A stretch of 64,000 nt of DNA from Candidatus Zipacnadia bacterium (GCA_029820945.1 JALGUJ010000006.1:1-64000); one strand, 5' to 3'. Counted from the stretch's first letter, positions 1 to 8,635 are shown. The notes: generated from the sequence alone by a model not told the origin. A program made the numbers and translations.

Positions 1-19
1 CCGCTGTGGTGTCGTATGG

Positions 20-37
20 TCCCGCGCAAGCGCGGGA
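20..37. repeat. Short GC palindrome, intergenic
   Basis: Perfect 8-bp inverted repeat (TCCCGCGC-AA-GCGCGGGA) just upstream of the first gene. The same hairpin with AC in the loop recurs at 4244-4261, so this is a member of a dispersed intergenic palindrome family rather than a gene-specific signal. It lies about 60 bp before the preferred start codon of the first gene. Confidence 0.6.
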
Positions 38-99
38 TCAGGCGCGCCGAGTCGTTGTCGTTGCATGTGCAGACCGATGCACAGTGGGGGTGCAATACC

Positions 100-957
100 G
101 TGAACTTCGCGGGGATGGTCTTCGAGCTGATGCTGTCCGGCGTGTGGTGGACGGTGGCGCTGGGGCTGTGCGTTTACATGATAGGTCAGCTCTGCGACCA
201 TTCCTTCAACTGGGTGCCGGGCCTCCTTGAGCGCGCCGAGGGGCTGGAAGCAGTCGCGGCCCTGGTCTTCTTCGTGGTCGCGTACTCCCTTGGTCAGGCG
301 GGGCGGAGACTGACGCGGATGCTCTACCGGGACTATCGGAAGTGGATCACTGCGGTGGAGGTGCACAACCGGTACATGTGTCCGAGCCCGCCCGAGCGGC
401 GGGAGGGGCAGCGGCTCCGTCAGCTGGAAGAGGCATTGAGCACACTGACTGAGCTGCAATGGTGGCACAAGCTCCAGGAGTACCTAAGAGAAGTCCGGGG
501 GATCCATAACGCATTCCTCAGAGAGGGGACTGCGTGGGTCACGGAGGGCGCTAGTCTGCCGCCAACAGGTTTCTGGGAATGGTGGACGCGCGCGAAGTTG
601 TGCAACCAGCAGCAGGACGCGCTCAACGACATTCGCTACGCCTCTGACGTGCTCCGTGACTACGTCCTCGCCTCGGACAGAAAGGACCTTCAGAAAGACC
701 TGGTGTACCACTGGCAGTGCATGGACGCGGCGCAGAATGCCGTGCTGCCTGCGCTCGCTTCCGGTTTGACGCTGGTCATCACGTTCGTCGCGACAGCTTG
801 GTCGATGTGGACAGCCAGCCTCGCGGCCATGGCCCTTACGGCATCGGTCGTGTGGCTTCTCCACCGCTCCTTCTGCGACCATTCGCGGTATCTCACGGAT
901 GCCATCTTCCGCTCCTTCCACATCGCGTGGGCGATGAGGAGCAGAGATGACCGATGA
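100..957 (+). CDS. Hypothetical membrane protein, about 4 TM segments
   Basis: Not recognised as a known family. With the GTG at 100 (preceded by a GGGGG tract 9 nt upstream) the product is about 285 aa; the ORF track start at 16 would place the palindrome inside the coding region, so I prefer GTG 100. Two hydrophobic segments lie near the N-terminus (around VWWTVALGLCVYMIG and AALVFFVVAYSLG) and a hydrophobic pair near the C-terminus (VLPALASGLTLVITFV and MALTASVVWLL). Between them is a roughly 130-residue charged, Trp-rich soluble stretch. The protein is probably a polytopic inner-membrane protein with a cytoplasmic or periplasmic middle domain. There is no operon partner; GC hairpins follow the stop. 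Confidence 0.6.
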   Translation: MNFAGMVFELMLSGVWWTVALGLCVYMIGQLCDHSFNWVPGLLERAEGLEAVAALVFFVVAYSLGQAGRRLTRMLYRDYRKWITAVEVHNRYMCPSPPERREGQRLRQLEEALSTLTELQWWHKLQEYLREVRGIHNAFLREGTAWVTEGASLPPTGFWEWWTRAKLCNQQQDALNDIRYASDVLRDYVLASDRKDLQKDLVYHWQCMDAAQNAVLPALASGLTLVITFVATAWSMWTASLAAMALTASVVWLLHRSFCDHSRYLTDAIFRSFHIAWAMRSRDDR

Positions 958-979
958 CGACAGCGGCGCTTGGCGCCGC

Positions 980-1071
980 CCCCCGGCGAGGGCGCCGGGG
1001 GCACAGAGACAACAGCTCACGACAACAGCTTACGACAACGGCTAACGGCGGGCGCGGCTGAAGCCGCGCCC
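980..1071. repeat. Two intergenic GC hairpins
   Basis: A 9-bp stem (CCCCCGGCG, loop AGGG, CGCCGGGGG; 980-1001) and a 10-bp stem (GGGCGCGGCT, loop GA, AGCCGCGCCC; 1050-1071) sit between the membrane protein and the acetyltransferase gene. The first could act as a terminator for the upstream gene, but neither is followed by a T-run. Both resemble the other intergenic palindromes of this window (4048, 4244, 5405, 8636, 33577). Confidence 0.55.
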
Positions 1072-1108
1072 CCCCAGAACGGAACGTGGCACTTGAATCG
1101 AGGCGAAG

Positions 1109-2098
1109 ATGATGGTCGAGACGCTGCGCACCGTCGAGCTCAAGTCCGGCGAGCAGATGCAGATCGTGCGCGTGATCGCCCCCGACGCCGAGTGGCGTGA
1201 CCGCATCCTCCCGCTGCTGGGACACAAGGGCGAGCCGTGGCAGTGGCAGATGGAGGTCGCCTTCGATGAGGGCCTCGAGGGCGCAACGCAGTACTTCTAC
1301 GAGGGCGTCCTGGAGAGCGGCGAGATCGTCGGCAACATCATGACCGTGGAGTCGATGGACCCGCCCATCGGCATCCTCGGGCACGTCTACACCTCCCCCG
1401 AACAGCGCCGCAAGGGGATCTGCTCGCACCTGATGGAGGCGCTGACCGAGGACTTCCGCGCCCGCGACGGCCGCGCCATGTTCCTGCACACCGGCTACGA
1501 CTCCGCGCCCTACCACATCTACGCCTCCTGGGGGTTCGTCGGCTACCGGGACACCGGCAGCATGGCCTGGGTGCTCGAGGAGGACTTCGCGGAGAAGCAG
1601 TTCGCCGACCGCCCCGTATTCGTGCGCGAGACTAACTGGGGCGACTGGGCGCCGCTCGAGGCGCTCTCGGAGGTGGACACCGGGTGGCACGTGCGCAGCG
1701 TCTACCTGGGCCAGTACGGCTTCGGCGGCTTCGAGGGCCAGTACATCTACCTGCGCAGGGACATGATCCAGGGCCGCATCAGCGACTTCCGTGTCCTGGC
1801 CGCGGAGGACGGCGCCGTGATGGGCTACGCGCTGCTGGGCCGATGGCGGGCCTTCCCCGGCGAGCCGCTGGTGCTGGACCTGTTCGCACACCCAGACTTC
1901 GTCGCGCACGCGCGGGAGCTGGCGCAGGCCGTCGAGCTGCCCGCGGACGAGAAGGTGCTGGCCTTCTCCGACATCGGGTCGGTGGGCCGAGCGGCGGCGC
2001 TGCAGTCGGTGGGCTTCGAGCAGGAGGCGTCGATCGGGGGCGCGCTGACGGATGATCACGGCAACGCGCTCGATCTGCTGATCTTCTCGCGCGGATAA
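1109..2098 (+). CDS. GNAT-family N-acetyltransferase
   Basis: Predicted acyl-CoA-dependent N-acyltransferase of 329 aa; the substrate is unknown. The acetyl-CoA-binding motif A is visible near residues 88-112, where GHVYTSPEQRRKGICSHL carries the R-x-x-G-x-C/A pyrophosphate loop, followed by the usual helix and the AxxxYxxxGF-like strand IYASWGFVGY. The protein is about twice the length of a single GNAT domain; the second half (FRVLAAEDGAVMGYALLG) may be a degenerate second GNAT fold. GAGG lies just upstream of the paired ATGs at 1109 and 1112. The next gene follows after 19 bp in the same direction, so the two may be co-transcribed. Confidence 0.85.
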   Translation: MMVETLRTVELKSGEQMQIVRVIAPDAEWRDRILPLLGHKGEPWQWQMEVAFDEGLEGATQYFYEGVLESGEIVGNIMTVESMDPPIGILGHVYTSPEQRRKGICSHLMEALTEDFRARDGRAMFLHTGYDSAPYHIYASWGFVGYRDTGSMAWVLEEDFAEKQFADRPVFVRETNWGDWAPLEALSEVDTGWHVRSVYLGQYGFGGFEGQYIYLRRDMIQGRISDFRVLAAEDGAVMGYALLGRWRAFPGEPLVLDLFAHPDFVAHARELAQAVELPADEKVLAFSDIGSVGRAAALQSVGFEQEASIGGALTDDHGNALDLLIFSRG

Positions 2099-2117
2099 TG
2101 AGGAAGAGGCGATCGCA

Positions 2118-3842
2118 TTGACCGACATGACCGCAGGAGTGACCGTGCTCGCGCTGGCGCTGCTGGCCGCCTGCGCCGCGACTGCCGCGCCGGTGCCGGA
2201 GTACCTCCCGGACGCCGAGAAGGCCATCGCCAACGCGGTCGATCCGTGGGGGCTGCCCTTCAGCGACGCGCTCCAGCGCTTCGAGGAGCGCTTCGCGGGG
2301 GCGGAGGATGCCCACTTCGCCATGGGCATGAACCACGCGCTGACCAAGGTCCTCCCGAACAAGTACTGGTATCGCGGCCCGAGCTGGCTGCCGGAGCAGG
2401 CGGAGCAGCGCATCGGACCCTTCCTCGCCGCGGCGGGCGAGGTGCTGTCCTTCCAGGTCGTGGCGCTGCCCCGCGTCGGCGCGCCGGAGCGGGAGTACAC
2501 GCTGTCCGTGGCGATCGACAACGCGCAGGGTGCGACCGCGACGGTCTTCCGGGAGGTCTTCGTGTACACGTCGCCAAACGCGGCGTATCCGCGCCTGCAC
2601 TCCGACCGCTGGCCGGACCCGCTGGTGCCGGAAAGCACCGCGGCGGCCTCGGGCCTCGACTGCGCCGTGTTCTGGGTGGACATCGACATCCCCGCCGGGC
2701 ACTCCGGAGGCGAGACCGCGTGCCACCTGAGCCTGAGCGACGGGGAGCAGACCGCCCGCCAGACGGCCGCAATCGAGGTTGTGCCCGGGCTGGCGCTCGA
2801 TCCGAAGGCGTACCCCTTCGTGAGCTGGTTCCGGCGGCGGTGGGGTGGGGGAGAGCTGACGGACGAGCAGTTCCGCGGCATGTGCGAGATGGTGCTGGCG
2901 CATCACATGCAGCCGGTGGACGCGCTCGCCGGGCTCTGGGACTCGCAGGACCCGTCGCGCTTCGACGCCATGCACGACCTGCTCGCCGGGCGGGGGCAGC
3001 ACCTCTTCGACCTGCGCGGGATCGCGGACGACGATATGCCCGCCGCGTACGAGCACATCAAGGCCGCCGGGTGGCTCGACCAGTGCCTGCTCTATCGCGG
3101 CCCCGACGAGCCCGATGACGAGACCTTCGCCGAGCAGAACATCCCGCGCTGCCAGGAGATACACGAGCGGTACCCGGGCGTGCGCGTGTATCTGGCGTCG
3201 GAGTGGCACGAGAACATGGAGCGGGGCTGCGACATCTGGCTGACCGACATCTCTGCGAGCCGCTATGACCCGGACCGGCACCGCGAGCTGGAGGTGCCGA
3301 AGCTCTGGCACTACTACTGCCACCTGCCGGTGCGCTGGCAGATGCGGGCGCCGCTGGTCGATGCGCCGAACATGGAGATCGACGACCGCGCGGTCGAGCA
3401 CCGGCTCGCGTTGTGGATGAGCTACCTCGCCGGCGCCAGAGGCGTCTTCACCTGGGCGGGCTTCATCGCGGGCGACCTCAAGGCCGACTTCTGGGAGACG
3501 CTGCGGCTCTCGGACAAGGCGGGAGGCTTCCCGTACGGCGGAGTGCACAACGGCAACAACTTCCGCGTCTACCCCCCGCGCGAGGAGGGCGGCGAGGTGC
3601 TGCCCTCGATCCGCCTGAAGATCACGCGCGATGCCATGGAGGACCTCGCGCTCTTCCGGCTCGCCGAGGAGGCGCTCGGGCGCGGAGAGCTGCAGCCGCG
3701 GCAGAGCGAGCGGCTGCAGATGCTGCTCGACCCAACGCCCGAGGTGTACGTGGACTTCCACTACTGGAACGCAGACCCGGCGGCGCTGCTGAACCATCGC
3801 GATGCGCTGCTGCGCGCGCTCGGTGAGATCGCGGAGGGCTGA
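2118..3842 (+). CDS. Secreted DUF4091 (GH123-like) glycosidase-type lipoprotein
   Basis: A 574-aa exported protein. The TTG start at 2118 is supported by AGGAAGAGG 8 nt upstream; the first ATG (2127) is spaced less well. The N-terminus is a signal sequence with a plausible lipobox (LAAC near residue 19), so a membrane-anchored lipoprotein is likely. The C-terminal third shows DUF4091 hallmarks: a Trp-rich barrel edge (GVFTWAGFI) and the terminal helix motif PSIRLKITRDAMEDLALF near residues 497-514. DUF4091 proteins relate to GH123 N-acetylgalactosaminidases. Substrate specificity cannot be read from the sequence. It follows the GNAT gene closely. Confidence 0.7.
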   Translation: MTDMTAGVTVLALALLAACAATAAPVPEYLPDAEKAIANAVDPWGLPFSDALQRFEERFAGAEDAHFAMGMNHALTKVLPNKYWYRGPSWLPEQAEQRIGPFLAAAGEVLSFQVVALPRVGAPEREYTLSVAIDNAQGATATVFREVFVYTSPNAAYPRLHSDRWPDPLVPESTAAASGLDCAVFWVDIDIPAGHSGGETACHLSLSDGEQTARQTAAIEVVPGLALDPKAYPFVSWFRRRWGGGELTDEQFRGMCEMVLAHHMQPVDALAGLWDSQDPSRFDAMHDLLAGRGQHLFDLRGIADDDMPAAYEHIKAAGWLDQCLLYRGPDEPDDETFAEQNIPRCQEIHERYPGVRVYLASEWHENMERGCDIWLTDISASRYDPDRHRELEVPKLWHYYCHLPVRWQMRAPLVDAPNMEIDDRAVEHRLALWMSYLAGARGVFTWAGFIAGDLKADFWETLRLSDKAGGFPYGGVHNGNNFRVYPPREEGGEVLPSIRLKITRDAMEDLALFRLAEEALGRGELQPRQSERLQMLLDPTPEVYVDFHYWNADPAALLNHRDALLRALGEIAEG

Positions 3843-3875
3843 CGGCGCGGGCGTCACCCGGGTGCGAGGTCAAGG

Positions 3876-3951
3876 GCAAACGGCCGGGCGGGAACGGAGG
3901 TCCGCCCCTCCAAACGCCACGGCGAACGGCGCGTGGGCGTGGACGCTCGTG
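3876..3951. repeat. 76-bp direct repeat, copy 1
   Basis: Identical over 76 bp to 4143-4218 (starts GCAAACGGCCGGGCGGGAAC, ends GGACGCTCGTG), 267 bp apart. It contains short self-complementary pieces (GGAGG-CCTCC). It occupies the 484-bp intergenic stretch 3843-4326, in which I see no gene. A diverged third relative lies at 5405-5510. Confidence 0.9.
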
Positions 3952-4047
3952 CCGCGGACCTGCCTACTCCGTCCCGGAGGGCGGGGGGCCGGTAGCGCGG
4001 GCCGTCGCGCGAGGAAGATGAGCATACGGCAACCAAGTCGTACGGAG

Positions 4048-4069
4048 GGGCGGCGTGCCTACGCCGCCC
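4048..4069. repeat. Intergenic hairpin GGGCGGCGT/ACGCCGCCC
   Basis: Perfect 9-bp stem with a GCCT loop, located between the two 76-bp repeats. It is similar in design to the hairpins at 1050 and 33577 (a G-rich arm, a 2-6 nt loop, a C-rich arm), which suggests a repeated palindromic module. Confidence 0.6.
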
Positions 4070-4142
4070 GCCGTTGGGCCCTCGTAGAGGTGGCCCCGGC
4101 CTTGCCCGTGACCGGTCCTCAAGCCGGGAGATGTGAGGTCCC

Positions 4143-4218
4143 GCAAACGGCCGGGCGGGAACGGAGGTCCGCCCCTCCAAACGCCACGGCGAACGGCGCG
4201 TGGGCGTGGACGCTCGTG
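4143..4218. repeat. 76-bp direct repeat, copy 2
   Basis: Second perfect copy of the 76-bp unit at 3876-3951. The copies diverge immediately after CGCTCGTG (CCGCGGA versus GCACGGA), which marks the repeat edge. It lies about 110 bp upstream of the oxidoreductase start codon. Confidence 0.9.
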
Positions 4219-4243
4219 GCACGGAGTCGGCCTCCATCCCCCG

Positions 4244-4278
4244 TCCCGCGCACGCGCGGGATCGGGCTGCCAGCCCGA
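4244..4278. repeat. Paired intergenic palindromes
   Basis: TCCCGCGC-AC-GCGCGGGA (4244-4261) is followed directly by TCGGGCT-GCC-AGCCCGA (4262-4278). The first hairpin is the same element as at 20-37. The pair lies 49 bp upstream of the Gfo/Idh start and could be part of its 5' untranslated region. Confidence 0.6.
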
Positions 4279-4326
4279 CTCGATGTCGTGACCCGCTCTC
4301 ACCGATCGAGAAGAGGGAGCCAAGCC

Positions 4327-5343
4327 ATGTCACAGAGCAGACAGATCAGATGCGCCGTCGTCGGGCTGAGCCCTCGCAGTCCCTCGTCCCGGGCCAACTC
4401 GGTTGCGGAGTGTCCGAACACGGAGCTCGTCGCGGTGTGCGACATCAACACCGACCTCGCCGACGACATCGGCGGGGCGTACGGCGTCCCGGCCTACGCG
4501 GACTTCGAGGCCCTATTGGAGCAGGATGACGTGGAGATGGTCTTCATCGCCACGCCCGATGCGGCGCACGCGCCGCAGACCATCGCGGCGCTCGAGGCCG
4601 GCGTTCATGTGCTGTGCGAGAAGCCCATGGCCATCAGCATCGACGAGGTCCGCGCCATGCTCGCCGCCCAGGAGCGCTCGGGTTGCAAGCTCGGCATCAA
4701 CCAGGTGCTGCGCACGAACCCGCGCTTCGTCGAGGCCAAGCGCATGGCCGCCTCCGGCTACCTGGGGGAGATCTTCTACTGCGAGGGCGACTACATCCAC
4801 AACATCTCGCGGTTGATCCTGACCGGCTGGCGCGGCGACCGCGAGCAGGGCCACACGCCCTTCGTGGGCGGCGGATGCCACATGATCGACCTGCTGCGGT
4901 GGTGCGTGGGCGAGGTCGAGGAGATCTTCGCCTACGGCTCGAAGAAGTGCCTGACCGATGAGCAGTACCCGTTCCCCGACTGCTCGGTGTCGGTGCTGAA
5001 GTTCGAGAGCGGCGCCTGCGGCAAGTTCGGCGTCAGCTACGCCTGCCGGCGGCCCTCATTCCGCAACTTCCAGCTCTACGGCACGAAGGCCACCTACCTC
5101 GCGGGCCGCGACGCCGATCGCGTGCGCGTCAATGACCGGAGGTCGGACCTCATCACGGTGGACATCCCCGTGCAGGGCCACCCCTATGGCCCGGTGATCC
5201 GGGACTTCGCGCAGGCGATCATCGACGACACGGAGCCGCCGATCTCCGGCCGCGACGTCGCGAACACCATCGCCGTCGCGCTCGCGGGCGACGAGTCGCT
5301 GGCGACGGGACAGCCGGTGAGGCCGGAGCGGTTTGAGTTCTGA
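4327..5343 (+). CDS. Gfo/Idh/MocA family NAD(P)-dependent oxidoreductase
   Basis: A 338-aa predicted sugar or cyclitol dehydrogenase. The ORF track start (3802) would translate through the repeats; ATG 4327 with GAGGGAG upstream is the real start. The family signature CEKPMA is at residues 97-102, and the C-terminal barrel begins after it with GGGCHMIDLLRWCVG. The dinucleotide loop is odd: where GxGxxG is expected the protein reads VGLSPRSPSSRAN, a Ser/Pro-rich, Gly-poor loop. The following strand (ELVAVCDIN) ends in Asp, which would favour NAD over NADP. The substrate is unknown; the upstream GH-like gene suggests sugar metabolism. Confidence 0.9.
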   Translation: MSQSRQIRCAVVGLSPRSPSSRANSVAECPNTELVAVCDINTDLADDIGGAYGVPAYADFEALLEQDDVEMVFIATPDAAHAPQTIAALEAGVHVLCEKPMAISIDEVRAMLAAQERSGCKLGINQVLRTNPRFVEAKRMAASGYLGEIFYCEGDYIHNISRLILTGWRGDREQGHTPFVGGGCHMIDLLRWCVGEVEEIFAYGSKKCLTDEQYPFPDCSVSVLKFESGACGKFGVSYACRRPSFRNFQLYGTKATYLAGRDADRVRVNDRRSDLITVDIPVQGHPYGPVIRDFAQAIIDDTEPPISGRDVANTIAVALAGDESLATGQPVRPERFEF

Positions 5344-5404
5344 GGACCAACGGCGTGCGGAGGGCGTCCGCAGGACGGGACGACCCACGACGACACGGGC
5401 AACG

Positions 5405-5510
5405 ACGGGCGCGGCACAGGTCCGCGCCCTACAAGACGGCCGGGCGGGCACGGAAGCGCGCCCTTCCGTACGGCAAACGGCCCACGGGCGTGGACGCCCG
5501 TGGCACGGAC
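5405..5510. repeat. Diverged copy of the intergenic repeat with three hairpins
   Basis: Contains GGGCGCGG/CCGCGCCC (5407-5429), CGGAAG/CTTCCG (5451-5468) and a 10-bp stem CCACGGGCGT-GG-ACGCCCGTGG (5482-5503). Parts match the 76-bp repeats (ACGGCCGGGCGGG; GGGCGTGGACGC). It sits between convergent genes and could serve as a bidirectional terminator, although there is no T-run. Confidence 0.6.
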
Positions 5511-5533
5511 AGGCGGGTCTGACCTCGGGGCGA

Positions 5534-6952
5534 TCAGCGAGTCAGCGACCACCACGGCCGCATGGTCTCCCTCAGCGGCCTGTCCGTGGTGAGGGCTGCG
5601 AGGCACGCGACGAGGCCGTCCGTCGCATCGTCGTCGCACAGCCGCGAGAACTGGGCGCACTGGCGGAACTTCGCGACCACCTCTGCCTCGCTCACCGCAG
5701 CCGGAGCGAAGACCCGTGCCGGGCACTCCGCGCGCATCAGCCGACGGCCGTCGGTGGTGTGCACAATCACGCCCTGCCACTTGGTCGTGTAAGGCGAGAA
5801 GTCGGCGGGCGGTGTCAGGGGCTCCGGGACGTCGTCCGGCACGTCCACGAACTCGATGGCGCGCGCGAGGTCCGCGACCTCCTCGTCCGCACGGATCGCC
5901 TCGTCCGTCCAGTCCTCCAGTCGCTGCCGGCCGCGCAGGAGCGCGTAGGCAACGCAGTACCGCACGCTGAACTGCGCCGAAACCTGCGGGTCATCGCCGA
6001 GCTCGAATGGCTTGCTGACGAAGCCGCCCTCCCGGTGGCCGAAGATCTCGACGCGGTCGATCTCATGCGGCGACAGGGCCTCCTCCTCGCGGAGCCGCTC
6101 CGCGGCGTGCAACGGCGGATGGCAGCTCCCGCAGGAGGTGTGGCGCTTCACCGAGACGCGCTCGATCTCCCATTGCGGGCGCTCGGCCATGACCTCCTCG
6201 AGCGCCGGCGGCTCGGCGCCATGGTAGACGCGGAAGATGTTGCCCTCACCATCGAGGGCGCCCCTCGGCCCGGTGATGCCCCGCGCGGCCAGGGCCGCCG
6301 CCCACAACGCCGAGCGCGCGGCGAAGCCCGGCTGCAGGCGCTTGGTCAGCGTGCGGTCGTGCAGGGCCTGGCGGTTGCCCGAGGTCTGCGCGTAGTTCAG
6401 GCCCATGGCGTTGGCGCACTGCTCGATGGACAGCCCGAGCAGCCGCGCCGCTGCGGCGACCGCGCCGAAGCCCCCGAAGACGGACGTGGGCAGCCAGTGC
6501 CAGGCGTGCGCGTGAGTCGCCACGTTGCGGCGCGCGATCGCCAGCCGCCCGGCCACCTCAACGCCGAGGATGATCGCCTCAAGCGCCTGGCGGCCGCCGG
6601 CATCGGCCATCTCGCCGGCCGCCAGGATTGCCGGGACCACCACCGAGGTGATGTGCAGCGAGCCGGGGATGTGCACGTCGTCGTAATCGAGCGCGTGGAT
6701 CATCGCCGAGTTTGAGAAGGCCGCGTTCGGCGCGGGGAGCCGCCATCCGCGCACGAGCAGCGACGCCTCCTCCGCTCCGCCCCAGTCGCGCATCTGCTCG
6801 ACGACCTCGGCGACGCCCGGCGCGTCCCAGCCCGCCAGTGCGCAGGCAAGCGCGTCGAGCGTCATCGTGCGCGCGGCGGCGAAGGCCGACTCCGCGATGG
6901 CGTCGGTCGGCGTCTCGACGGCGAGCTGCGACAGCGCCTCGGTGAGCGTCAT
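5534..6952 (-). CDS. MmgE/PrpD family protein (possible iminodisuccinate-type epimerase)
   Basis: A 472-aa cytoplasmic enzyme of the MmgE/PrpD fold. The family motif HALDYDDVH is at residues 86-94, followed by the conserved helical core (SVFGGFGAVAAAARLLGL; GLNYAQTSG). Family members include 2-methylcitrate dehydratase, cis-aconitate decarboxylase and iminodisuccinate epimerase. Its start codon overlaps the stop of the upstream lyase gene by 4 nt (ATGA), so translation is coupled and the two proteins probably work together. No methylcitrate synthase or other propionate-cycle gene is nearby, which argues against a PrpD role. An epimerase acting with the C-N lyase is the more attractive inference. 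Confidence 0.85.
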   Translation of the reverse strand: MTLTEALSQLAVETPTDAIAESAFAAARTMTLDALACALAGWDAPGVAEVVEQMRDWGGAEEASLLVRGWRLPAPNAAFSNSAMIHALDYDDVHIPGSLHITSVVVPAILAAGEMADAGGRQALEAIILGVEVAGRLAIARRNVATHAHAWHWLPTSVFGGFGAVAAAARLLGLSIEQCANAMGLNYAQTSGNRQALHDRTLTKRLQPGFAARSALWAAALAARGITGPRGALDGEGNIFRVYHGAEPPALEEVMAERPQWEIERVSVKRHTSCGSCHPPLHAAERLREEEALSPHEIDRVEIFGHREGGFVSKPFELGDDPQVSAQFSVRYCVAYALLRGRQRLEDWTDEAIRADEEVADLARAIEFVDVPDDVPEPLTPPADFSPYTTKWQGVIVHTTDGRRLMRAECPARVFAPAAVSEAEVVAKFRQCAQFSRLCDDDATDGLVACLAALTTDRPLRETMRPWWSLTR

Positions 6953-8448
6953 TCGCTCTCACCCATGATCGCGTCGATCTCCGCCTGCAGGCGCTCCAGC
7001 GCTTCCTCGATCTTGTCCCTGCGGGCCTGCTGGCGGTCGCGCGCGTCGCTGAGTGCCTCACGGCGCTTGGCGACCAGCCGCCGTGTCTCCTGCGGCTTCG
7101 GGTCGCCGAGGTTACACGCCGTCTCGTGGAAGTGCTCGAGCCCCATGTCATGCCGGACGGCCTCGTCGCTGAGGTTCGGCTCGGGGTCATTCGAGATGCG
7201 AGCTGCCTCGTCCAGCAGCGCCCCGGTGCACTCCCACGGCCGGATGCCTCGCTCACGCGCGATGCGCACCATGGTGCAGCAGATGCGATGTGCGCAGCGC
7301 CCTCCCAGGCCCCGCTCCTTCACGATGCGGATCGCCAGGTCCACCGCACCCGAGTACCCCTCGCGCACCAGCTCCCACATACGGTCCGCGCGCGGGCGGA
7401 CGTTGGGCAGCAGGTGGCGGAAGATACCGAGGCCGGCCTCGAGTTCGGCCAGTCCGCTGCGGACGTAGCGGTCGGCATGGTAAACGGGCAGGATATCCTG
7501 CAATGGCTCGTTCTTGAAGGAGAACAGGCAGGTCTGCATCTCGCCGAGGACCCGGTTGCAGTTCTCCCGGATGTTCTCGAAGCGATTGCCCGCGTTGGCC
7601 TTGTGCGGCATGAATGAGCTGACACCGCGCCAGGCCATGTCCACGTCGAAGATGTCCCACTCCTCGGTGACCCAGACGTTCAGGTCGAGACAGACGCGGC
7701 TGAGGGTGACCGCGATGTTCGAGGCCGCGAAGAGGATGGTGAGCATCTCCTCCTGGCCGGCCTCGCAGTCGTAAGCCGGCTCGACGGTCTCGTCGAAGCC
7801 CAGCAGATCGGTGATGAGCTCGCGGTCCACGTCCCAGCGGGCACCGGAGCAGGCGCCGCAGCCTCCGGAGTTCATGTTCGTGTGCCGGTAGGCCAGCTCG
7901 AGTTGCTCAAGGCCGCGGGAGAGCCCGTCGTGCACCGCCAGCAGATAGGCCCCCCAGGTGGTCGGCTGGGCGTGGGCCCAGTGGCTGTGGCCGGCCATGA
8001 GGACATCGGCGTGCTCTTCGGCGACATCCAGGACGCTCTCGAGGGTGAGGAGCAACTCGTCGAAGGCATACAGCAGCGACTCGCGCATCATCATGCGCGC
8101 CATCGGCTCCTGGAGGGTGCGTCCGTGGTTGACCGCGAAGGCGGTATCTTCGTCGCCGCCGAGCTTCTCGCGAATCCACGCCTCCCCGCCCCAGCCCTGC
8201 TCTTCGTTCGCCTGGGCGAGCACGGGGAAGAGCTTGCGGACCTCCTCGTCTGAGACATGGCCCTTGCGGTAGAGCATCACCAGCCATGCCTTGTCCATCA
8301 GTGCGCAGAAGGGCAGCCGGTTGCCGGTCTCCTTCACGCGCATGGCGGGCAGCCGGCGGTAGTGGTTCCACTGCGCGGCATCGGGCACGCCGGGCGTGTG
8401 GCGGCGGTGGTCGTGACTGGCCCGGTACTCCTCGGAGTCGAACTCCAT
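6949..8448 (-). CDS. Argininosuccinate lyase-type (fumarase/aspartase superfamily) C-N lyase
   Basis: A 499-aa member of the aspartase/fumarase/argininosuccinate lyase superfamily, which eliminates fumarate from N-succinyl compounds. The first catalytic segment reads GHSHWAHAQPTTWG (residues 153-166; compare the TH-x-Q-x-AQP of ASL). The superfamily signature appears as SSFMPHKANAGN (residues 277-288), containing the mobile-loop Ser-Ser and M-P-x-K-x-N. The N-terminal basic stretch and a charged coiled C-terminus (RRDKIEEALERLQ) are unusual. AGGGAGG precedes the start. No other arginine genes are nearby, and pairing with an MmgE/PrpD protein suggests an aminopolycarboxylate substrate rather than argininosuccinate. 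That is inference. Confidence 0.8.
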   Translation of the reverse strand: MEFDSEEYRASHDHRRHTPGVPDAAQWNHYRRLPAMRVKETGNRLPFCALMDKAWLVMLYRKGHVSDEEVRKLFPVLAQANEEQGWGGEAWIREKLGGDEDTAFAVNHGRTLQEPMARMMMRESLLYAFDELLLTLESVLDVAEEHADVLMAGHSHWAHAQPTTWGAYLLAVHDGLSRGLEQLELAYRHTNMNSGGCGACSGARWDVDRELITDLLGFDETVEPAYDCEAGQEEMLTILFAASNIAVTLSRVCLDLNVWVTEEWDIFDVDMAWRGVSSFMPHKANAGNRFENIRENCNRVLGEMQTCLFSFKNEPLQDILPVYHADRYVRSGLAELEAGLGIFRHLLPNVRPRADRMWELVREGYSGAVDLAIRIVKERGLGGRCAHRICCTMVRIARERGIRPWECTGALLDEAARISNDPEPNLSDEAVRHDMGLEHFHETACNLGDPKPQETRRLVAKRREALSDARDRQQARRDKIEEALERLQAEIDAIMGESE

Positions 8449-8635
8449 GGGGGGGCCTCCCTCAGATTCGCGGCGGGTCGTGCGACGCGATTGAGGAGTA
8501 TTTCGTGTGCGTCAGGAGCTTCCCTTTAGCGGATACAGATCGGCTCGAAGGGTTGGTTTGCACCGCGGGTGCGCGGGGTAGAACGTCTGTGTGTCCGGAC
8601 GAAGCGCCCACTCAGTGGGATCCTCCAAAATCAGG

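Noticed and set aside
1779-3857. Minus-strand ORFs of 662 and 692 aa covering 893-3857
   Set aside because: Antisense to the GNAT and DUF4091 genes, which have start signals and domain motifs.
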